In this document: piece after piece, positions 58,728-64,000 of the stretch
Layout of the letters: each line of letters begins with the position of its first letter
How positions within the stretch are numbered: position 1 is the stretch's first letter
Assembly: GCF_001424645.1 (NCBI RefSeq)
Contig: NZ_LMQR01000001.1
Coordinates: 3,074,305-3,138,304 of the forward strand
Reading direction: 5' to 3'
From: Frigoribacterium sp. Leaf415
Lineage (GTDB): Bacteria; Actinomycetota; Actinomycetes; Actinomycetales; Microbacteriaceae
Length of the DNA stretch: 64,000 nt
Made by a program: the position numbers and the translations under genes
Notes under the pieces: model-generated
Database searches by the model: none
What the model was told of the DNA's origin: nothing
Seen by the model: the letters and a program-made list of their open reading frames with translations, nothing else

Positions 58728-60472
58728 CCGCCACGGACCTCACCACCGCAGACCGCGCCTCCTCGTCCTCGGACGACGTGTTGCTCGACGTCCGCGACCT
58801 CAGCGTCGTCTACGAGAGCGCCGGCGCCGAGCCGGTGCAGGCCGTCGACCACGTGTCGTTCCAGCTGAAGCGGGGCGAGTTCGTCGGCCTGGTCGGAGAG
58901 TCCGGCTCGGGCAAGTCGACGCTCGGCTACGCGCTGACCCGGCTGCAGAAGCCACCGGCGCGCACCAACGGCGGCAGCATCTGGTTCGACGGCGCCGACG
59001 TCCGCCACCTCGACACCGAGGCCCTGCGTCAGCAGCGCCAGGGTGGCTTCGCGATGGTGCTGCAGTCGGGCATGAACGCGCTCAACCCGGTGCGCACGAT
59101 CCGCAACCACTTCGTCGACGTGTTCAAGGCCCACGGCCACGTGCCACGCGACCGCTGGCACGCCCGCGCCGCCGAGCTGGTCGCCAAGGTCGAGCTCGAC
59201 CCGGGCGTCCTCGCGCGGTTCCCCGGCGAGCTGTCCGGCGGCATGCGCCAGCGCGTCTCGATCGCCCTCGCCCTGTCGCTCGAGCCGCAGCTGATGGTCT
59301 TCGACGAGCCGACCACCGCGCTCGACGTGCTCGTGCAGCACGCCGTGATGGACACGATCATCTCGCTGCAGCAGAGCGAGGGCTTCACGGCCGTGCTGAT
59401 CAGCCACGACCTCGGCATCGTGCTCGAGTCGGCGCAGCGCGTGCTCGTGATGCACGAGGGCCGCATCGTCGAGGACGGCCGCTCGGCCGACGTGCTCGCC
59501 GACCCGCAGGACGACTACACGCGCATGTTGCTGTCGCACTACGCCGACCCGCGGGCCGAGGTCGTCTCGCTGCCCGGCTTCGAGGACCGCTCGGTCCGCC
59601 GGGCCCGGGGCGACCGCCGCGTCGACACCACGACCTCAGTGCCGACCGTCGCCACGCGCGGCCAGCGCACGGCGCAGCACGCGATCACCGTGAGCGGCGT
59701 GAGCAAGACCTACGCGCCTCCTCGTCGGGGGGACGACCCCGTGCGAGCCGTCCGCGACGTGTCGTTCACGCTCGAACCGGGACAGTCGCTCGCCCTCGTC
59801 GGGCAGAGCGGCTCGGGCAAGAGCACGATCGCCAAGCTCGTCACCGGCGTCGAGAAGCCGACCAGCGGCAGCGTCACGTTCGGCGACACCGACGTGACGA
59901 AGCTCCGGGGACGCGCGCTCCGCAGCTTCCGCAGCGACGTGCAGATGGTCTTCCAGGACCCCTACGCCGCGCTCAACCCGCTGCACACGGTCGAGTACAC
60001 GCTCACGCGCCCCGTCGTGAACTACACCGGCCTGACCGGTCAGGAGGCGCGGCGCCGGATGCTCGAGCTGCTCGAGACGGTCGGTCTGACGCCGGTCGAG
60101 CAGTTCGCGGCGAAGCTGCCGCACCAGCTGTCGGGCGGACAGCGGCAACGCGTCGTGATCGCCCGGGCGCTCGCGAGCGACCCGCAGGTGATCATCGCCG
60201 ACGAGCCGGTCTCGATGCTCGACGTCTCGTTGCGGGCCGGCGTGCTCGCCCTGCTCGAGGACCTCCGCGAGCAGTGGGGCGTCTCGATGCTCTACATCAC
60301 CCACGACCTGCTCAGTGCCCGGCTGATCACCGACGACATCATGGTGCTCAACCAGGGAGCCGTGGTCGAGCGGGGGCACACCGCCGAGGTGCTGCAGCGG
60401 CCGACCGACCCGTACACGGTGAAGCTGCTCGACGCGGTGCCCAACCCGCGCCGCTCGCACCGCGCCTCCTGA
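58724..60472 (+). CDS. Fused dual ABC transporter ATPase (DppD-DppF-like)
   Basis: A 582-aa protein with two ABC ATPase domains. Domain 1 has Walker A GLVGESGSGKSTLGYA, signature ELSGGMRQRVSIALAL and Walker B LMVFDEPTTALD. Domain 2 has LVGQSGSGKSTIAKLV, QLSGGQRQRVVIARAL and VIIADEPVSMLD. A linker lies around residues 275-330. Dispersed-word copies lie in the N-tail, at the domain-2 start (YAPPRRG), in domain 2 (QEARRR) and at the C-terminus (HRAS). It powers the DppBC-like permeases. Confidence 0.92.
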   Translation: MTATDLTTADRASSSSDDVLLDVRDLSVVYESAGAEPVQAVDHVSFQLKRGEFVGLVGESGSGKSTLGYALTRLQKPPARTNGGSIWFDGADVRHLDTEALRQQRQGGFAMVLQSGMNALNPVRTIRNHFVDVFKAHGHVPRDRWHARAAELVAKVELDPGVLARFPGELSGGMRQRVSIALALSLEPQLMVFDEPTTALDVLVQHAVMDTIISLQQSEGFTAVLISHDLGIVLESAQRVLVMHEGRIVEDGRSADVLADPQDDYTRMLLSHYADPRAEVVSLPGFEDRSVRRARGDRRVDTTTSVPTVATRGQRTAQHAITVSGVSKTYAPPRRGDDPVRAVRDVSFTLEPGQSLALVGQSGSGKSTIAKLVTGVEKPTSGSVTFGDTDVTKLRGRALRSFRSDVQMVFQDPYAALNPLHTVEYTLTRPVVNYTGLTGQEARRRMLELLETVGLTPVEQFAAKLPHQLSGGQRQRVVIARALASDPQVIIADEPVSMLDVSLRAGVLALLEDLREQWGVSMLYITHDLLSARLITDDIMVLNQGAVVERGHTAEVLQRPTDPYTVKLLDAVPNPRRSHRAS

Positions 60473-60507
60473 CCTCCCCTCTCGCTCCACCCGAAAGGAA
60501 CCACCCT

Positions 60508-61689
60508 GTGCTGACCTTCCCCGACGGCTTCCTGTGGGGAGCCGCCACCGCCGCCCACCAGATCGAGGGCAACAACGTCAACAGCAACTGGTGGGTGCAC
60601 GAGAACGCCCCCGGCACGACGATCGTCGAGCCGAGCGGTGACGCGGCCGACAGCTACAACAGGTTCCGCGACGACATCCGGCTGCTCGCCGAGCTCGGCC
60701 TGAACAGCTACCGCTTCAGCATCGAGTGGGCCCGCATCGAGCCCGAGCGCGGCATGGTCAGCAAGGCCCAGGTCGCGCACTACCGCCGCATGGTCGAGAC
60801 CTGCCACGAGTTCGGCATCGAGCCCATCGTCACGCTGATGCACTTCACCGTGCCGCGCTGGTTCGAGCGCGACGGCTTCTGGCGCGCGCCCGACGCCGCC
60901 GACCTGTTCGCGCGCTACACCGAGCTCGCGTTGCCGGTCGTCGCCGAGGGCGTGAACTACGTCTGCACGATCAACGAGCCGAACATCGCCGCCATGCTGG
61001 CCGGGGGAGAGGACGCCTCGAACCTCGTCGCCTACGGCCTGCCGAACCCCGACCTCGAGGTCGCGGACGCCCTGCTCGCCTCCCACAAGCGCAGCCGCGA
61101 GGTGCTCTCGCAGCTGCCCCAGATCAAGTCGGGCTGGACCGTCGCGACCCAGGCGTTCAAGGCCGTCGACGAGCCCGGTGCCGCCGAGAAGACCCGCGAG
61201 TACGGCTACGTCCGTGACGACTGGTACAGCGAGATGGCGGCCGGCGACGACTTCGTCGGGGTGCAGGCCTACACGCAGACGTTCGTCGGGCCCGAGGGGC
61301 CGCGTCCGGTCGCCGAGGGGCTCGAGACGACGCTGACCGGGTGGGAGTTCTACCCGCCGGCCGCCGCCGAGGGCATCCGCAGCGCGTGGGAGCTGTCGGG
61401 CCACGTGCCCGTCATGGTCACCGAGAACGGCATCGCGACCGCCGACGACACCCGTCGCATCGCCTACACGCAGGGGGCGCTCGAGCACATCCACGACACG
61501 ATCGACGAGGGCATCGAGGTGCTCGGCTACCAGCACTGGAGCGCCCTCGACAACTACGAGTGGGCCAGCGGGTTCCGCCCCACGTTCGGCCTGATCGGCT
61601 GGGACCGCGAGACCTTCGAGCGCACTCCCAAGCCGAGTGCCCGCTGGTACGGCGAGGTCGCCCGCGCGAACGGGCTGCCCCGGGCCTAG
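60508..61689 (+). CDS. GH1 beta-glucosidase
   Basis: A 393-aa glycoside hydrolase family 1 enzyme. The acid/base Glu is in CTINEPNIAAML and the nucleophile Glu in VMVTENGIATADD. The N-terminal FLWGAATAAHQIEGNN and YRFSIEWARIEPE are diagnostic. It is shorter than the usual ~450 residues but has no missing catalytic block. It hydrolyses beta-glucosides or similar, presumably after import by the upstream transporter. AAAGGA precedes the GTG. A motif-pair terminator follows. Confidence 0.93.
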   Translation: MLTFPDGFLWGAATAAHQIEGNNVNSNWWVHENAPGTTIVEPSGDAADSYNRFRDDIRLLAELGLNSYRFSIEWARIEPERGMVSKAQVAHYRRMVETCHEFGIEPIVTLMHFTVPRWFERDGFWRAPDAADLFARYTELALPVVAEGVNYVCTINEPNIAAMLAGGEDASNLVAYGLPNPDLEVADALLASHKRSREVLSQLPQIKSGWTVATQAFKAVDEPGAAEKTREYGYVRDDWYSEMAAGDDFVGVQAYTQTFVGPEGPRPVAEGLETTLTGWEFYPPAAAEGIRSAWELSGHVPVMVTENGIATADDTRRIAYTQGALEHIHDTIDEGIEVLGYQHWSALDNYEWASGFRPTFGLIGWDRETFERTPKPSARWYGEVARANGLPRA

Positions 61690-61733
61690 CCCGGCTGCCG
61701 AGATGTCACGACCGGGTGCGCAAGGCACAGGGG

Positions 61734-61771
61734 CGCAGGAGGCGCGGGTCGGGTGACCCGCGCCTCCTGCG
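61734..61771 (+). terminator. Terminator hairpin formed by an inverted pair of the dispersed word
   Basis: GCAGGAGGCGCGGGTC (61735-61750) and GACCCGCGCCTCCTGC (61755-61770) are perfect 16-bp arms with a 4-nt loop, extended by one outer pair. It lies 45 nt after the beta-glucosidase stop codon and 27 nt from the convergent gene's stop, so it could terminate both. Confidence 0.92.
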
Positions 61772-61797
61772 TCTCGGCCCCGTGGCCGATGCCGGGC

Positions 61798-63126
61798 CTA
61801 GAAGTACGTGATGCCGTGCAGGGGTCGATCGGGCAGCAGCATCGCGCGGAACTTCTGGACGGCGCCCTTGCGTCGCTCGCGCACCAGGCCGGCCGCGGCC
61901 AGCGTGACCGGGTCGAAGCCGCCGAGCCAGAGCGAACCGAGCGTGGCGACGTCGAGCTCGAGGTCGGCCCGGCGCACGGCGGCCTTCTTCACCGTGGCCT
62001 CGCCTGCCTCGCTCGTGACCCGGTACGTGCCGGCCGCGTGGCCCAGCGCGTCGCCGATGGCGATGGTGACGACGCCGTCGGCGGCCCACGGGCGTGCCTG
62101 GAGGGCGGCGACCGGGTCGAGGATGCGGAACCAGACGTGGTCCTCGTCGTGGCTGATGGTCAGGGCGCGACCGTCGACGAGCGCGTGGGGCAGGGGGTCG
62201 TGTTGCGGGGCGTTCGAGTACCGGACGGCCTGGACCAGGTCGACCGCGAGCAGCAGCTGCCAGAGGCCGAGGTAGGCGTCGTCGGTGGCGGCCACCAGGT
62301 CGACGACGACGAGGGTCTGCGTGCCGGTTGCACCCGGGCCACCGCCGACCGACTCCACCCGGTAGGTCACGTAGCCGTCGACGGTGCCGGTGGCGTCGCG
62401 GTGCACTGCGGCCCGAACGGCCGGGTCGGGCGTGCCGTCGGCGCGCTCGCGACCGAGCGCGTGGTTCCAGGCACCCTCGTGGCGGTCGATCGAGCCGGGG
62501 CTGCGGACGTGGAACCGGGCGAAGACCTCGGGGGCGACCTCGGCGAGCGAGGCCGTGGTGACGAGCTCGGTGCTGCCCTCGGGCTCGCTGAGCAGGCCCC
62601 CCGCACGACGGACGTCGACCTCGATCGTGCGCTCGCGGACGCCCACGCCGAAGCCGAAGCGGCGGTAGATCGACGCCTCGCTCGCGGTGAGGGCGGCGAC
62701 CGGGGTGCCGGCCGCCTTGGCGCGGGCGAGGTCGTCGGTGATCAGGCGACGCAGGATGCCCTTGCGACGGTGGGTCGGTTGCACGGTGACGGCGGCGACC
62801 AGGTCGGCGTCGATCAGGCGACCGCCGCCGACGTGCAGGGTCTTGTCGAACGAGGCGAAGGTGGCGACGGGGCGACCCTCGGCGTCGAGCGAGCCGGGGT
62901 TGGCCTCGCGGCCGTAGACGCCCGTGAGGCGGCGCCCGTCGGCGACGAGACGACGCGCGGCACGGCCGAGGGCGGCGTCGTCGCCGGCTGCTTCGTGGAA
63001 GCCCATCGACTCGGCGTCGACCCAGGCGGCGGTCGACGCATCGGCCCGGGGTGAGTCGTCGCTCGCCTCGGGATCGAGCGCGGCTGCGAAGGTGCGGAGG
63101 TCGTAGTGGTCGTCGAGGGTGCTCAC
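61798..63126 (-). CDS. Eis-like GNAT N-acetyltransferase
   Basis: A 442-aa protein with the Eis layout: an N-terminal GNAT domain (AAVTVQPTHRRKGILRRLIT acetyl-CoA loop, then SEASIYRRFGFGVGVRERTI), a second GNAT-like domain, and an SCP2-like C-terminal part ending in the free-carboxylate ITYF. Eis enzymes acetylate amines such as aminoglycosides or Lys residues. TAGGCT (63138-63133) sits 6 nt before the GTG with no ribosome-binding site: leaderless type. Confidence 0.88.
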   Translation of the reverse strand: MSTLDDHYDLRTFAAALDPEASDDSPRADASTAAWVDAESMGFHEAAGDDAALGRAARRLVADGRRLTGVYGREANPGSLDAEGRPVATFASFDKTLHVGGGRLIDADLVAAVTVQPTHRRKGILRRLITDDLARAKAAGTPVAALTASEASIYRRFGFGVGVRERTIEVDVRRAGGLLSEPEGSTELVTTASLAEVAPEVFARFHVRSPGSIDRHEGAWNHALGRERADGTPDPAVRAAVHRDATGTVDGYVTYRVESVGGGPGATGTQTLVVVDLVAATDDAYLGLWQLLLAVDLVQAVRYSNAPQHDPLPHALVDGRALTISHDEDHVWFRILDPVAALQARPWAADGVVTIAIGDALGHAAGTYRVTSEAGEATVKKAAVRRADLELDVATLGSLWLGGFDPVTLAAAGLVRERRKGAVQKFRAMLLPDRPLHGITYF

Positions 63127-63208
63127 CCGCTCAGCCTACGGAGGGGGGCCGACGTTGTCGTCGGTCTCGAGGAGGAGTGATGTCGGTGTCGGGTCACCCC
63201 GCGCGAGG

Positions 63209-63242
63209 CAGGGCCGGCCTCGCGGGTGCGGGGCCGGCCCTG
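63209..63242 (-). terminator. Terminator-like hairpin after the repeat-protein gene
   Basis: CAGGGCCGGCC and GGCCGGCCCTG are perfect 11-bp arms with a 12-nt loop. It starts 28 nt downstream of the repeat-protein stop codon on the minus strand. A GGTGGGT-type simple repeat (63241-63266) separates the stem from the stop codon. Confidence 0.8.
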
Positions 63243-63269
63243 GTGGGTGGTGGGTGGTGGGTGGTGGTG

Positions 63270-64000
63270 TCAGTGTCCTGTCACGAAGTCGATTCCGGTG
63301 GTGGTTTTCGTGGTGCCGTCGGGGGCTGTTTGTTCGAAGGTGAGTTGGTAGGTGGTGCCGGCGGGGCCGATGTAGCGGTCGAAGGCGAATGCTCCGGTCG
63401 CGGTGGCGGTGGTGGTGCCGAAGGGGGTGCCCCATTGGTTCTTGCCGGTGATGGTGGCGTGGGGGGTGGCGGTGCCGCGGAAGGTGAGGGTGCGGTGTGC
63501 TTCGGTGATGCCGCCGTCGCGGATGACGGGTGAGGAGATCGTGACGTCGACGAGGTCGCCCTTGTGGTGTGTCAGGGTCAGGGTCTCCTTCTGGATGTCG
63601 GTGCCGTGGGTGGCGGTGAAGGTGAGTACGTAGCCGGGGTTGGTGGGGCCGAGGTTGCGGGTGAAGGCCCAGGTGCCGTCGCTGCCGATGGTGGTTTTGC
63701 CCATCTGGGTGCCCCATTGGTTGGTGGAGACGAGTTGGGCGCCGACGGTGCCTGTGCCGGTGAAGCGGGCGATGCCTTCGTGGTAGGTCTGGCCGTCGAC
63801 ATGGCTGGTGATGGCGAGCGGCTGGGTACGTAGCCGGGGTTGGTGGGGCCGAGGTTGCGGGTGAAGGCCCAGGTGCCGTCGCTGCCGATGGTGGTTTTGC
63901 CCATCTGGGTGCCCCATTGGTTGGTGGAGACGAGTTGGGCGCCGACGGTGCCTGTGCCGGTGAAGCGGGCGATGCCTTCGTGGTAGGTCTGGCCGTCGAC
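63270..64000 (-). pseudogene. 3' end of a repeat-rich surface protein, with a frame break
   Basis: The minus frame ending at 63270 encodes Thr/Gly-rich Ig-like or adhesin-type repeats (NQWGTQMGKTTIGSDGTWAF, then TRNLGPTNPGYVLTFTA). Similar but diverged modules follow towards the C-terminus (ITGKNQWGTPFGTTTATATG). The gene enters from beyond 64000. Between the two identical 175-bp copies (63626-63800 and 63826-64000) the period is 200 nt, not a multiple of 3. The upstream copy therefore is read in a different frame, with the shift near 63825. This is a true frameshift, a recombination scar or a misassembly. Confidence 0.7.
63626..64000. repeat. Exact 175-bp direct repeat with 200-bp period
   Basis: 63626-63800 and 63826-64000 appear identical at every position. 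The separating 25 nt are unique. The second copy runs to the window edge, so the array may continue. Identical long repeats in a surface-protein gene favour recombination and also confound short-read assembly. Confidence 0.92.

Larger units (their letters stand above)
1280..61767. repeat. Dispersed short repeat family, core GGAGGCGCG, extended AGGAGGCGCGGGTC
   Basis: Core copies found by eye. Plus orientation starts: 1280, 5553, 7539, 8469, 14166, 14189, 14212, 14235, 14258, 16445, 17529, 18969, 21665, 24191, 29091, 32230, 37606, 40239, 43288, 45123, 47116, 54564, 58712, 60043, 61738. Minus orientation (CGCGCCTCC) starts: 2294, 4495, 6965, 8897, 10706, 14134, 17549, 19190, 19457, 26545, 32325, 35756, 37301, 38593, 40670, 43261, 45408, 50078, 52007, 52617, 54932, 57803, 58754, 59713, 60461, 61759. 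The full 14-mer is exact at ten of these. In genes the sense strand usually reads CGCGCCTCC. Confidence 0.9.

Noticed and set aside
1280..61767. KOPS/FtsK-type polar chromosome motif
   Set aside because: Orientations are almost balanced (25 plus, 26 minus) and facing pairs are common, which does not fit a polar replichore marker.

Overview
The window is high-GC DNA (about 70% by eye) with strong third-position G/C bias, GTG starts, 1-4 nt ATGA/GTGA gene overlaps and a C50-type carotenoid gene order. I read it as chromosome from a pigmented actinobacterium, most likely family Microbacteriaceae (Curtobacterium, Frigoribacterium or Clavibacter-like). The genus is inference. No rRNA, tRNA, CRISPR array, prophage or insertion sequence was seen.

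Layout. 1-10.7 kb: a 5'-truncated AraC regulator, a lipid-kinase-like protein, an iron-regulated heme oxygenase homologue with a DtxR/IdeR-like box, a PIF1-type helicase, a YtrA-type GntR/ABC module, a GlxA-type regulator facing an HD protein, and a flavin-dependent oxidoreductase. 10.7-17.5 kb: a CopD-CtaG fusion, HU, then a zinc-homeostasis block (zinc-ribbon-free S14, L33 and L28, Zur, ZnuB, ZnuC, ZnuA, Zur box). 17.6-21.5 kb: an N-acetylglucosamine-type PTS with its GntR regulator and two matching operators, enclosing a toxin-antitoxin-like pair. 21.7-26.5 kb: E2, E1beta and E1alpha of a 2-oxoacid dehydrogenase plus a HisC/Pat aminotransferase. 26.6-32.2 kb: small membrane proteins, a protein tyrosine phosphatase, purB and a fatty acid desaturase. 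32.6-39.2 kb: idi divergent from crtE-crtB-crtI-crtYe-crtYf-crtEb, then a MarR regulator. 39.3-43.3 kb: a membrane glycosyltransferase and a YtxH/holin-X/DUF3618/YihY operon. 43.6-54.8 kb: a PEP mutase-family enzyme, nitroreductase, acetyl-CoA synthetase, an OatA-like acyltransferase, a wall-anchored subtilase, a LacI regulator and a flavohemoprotein. 55-61.7 kb: a peptide-family ABC transporter in one operon with a GH1 beta-glucosidase, behind a nested LacI-type operator. 61.8-64 kb: an Eis-like acetyltransferase and the 3' end of a repeat-rich protein with a frame break.

The strongest unexplained signal is a dispersed word, AGGAGGCGCGGGTC (core GGAGGCGCG), seen about fifty times on both strands. 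It occurs singly, in a tandem array, and as inverted pairs that form terminator hairpins. Within genes it sits in tails, linkers and lineage-specific insertions. This pattern resembles DNA uptake sequences of Neisseriaceae and Pasteurellaceae; I know of no such sequence described in Actinobacteria. A second, rarer element combines the start GTGCAAWTCGCGAC with 33-bp repeats at two loci. A third pattern is frequent -10-like hexamers 6-7 nt before start codons, suggesting many leaderless mRNAs.
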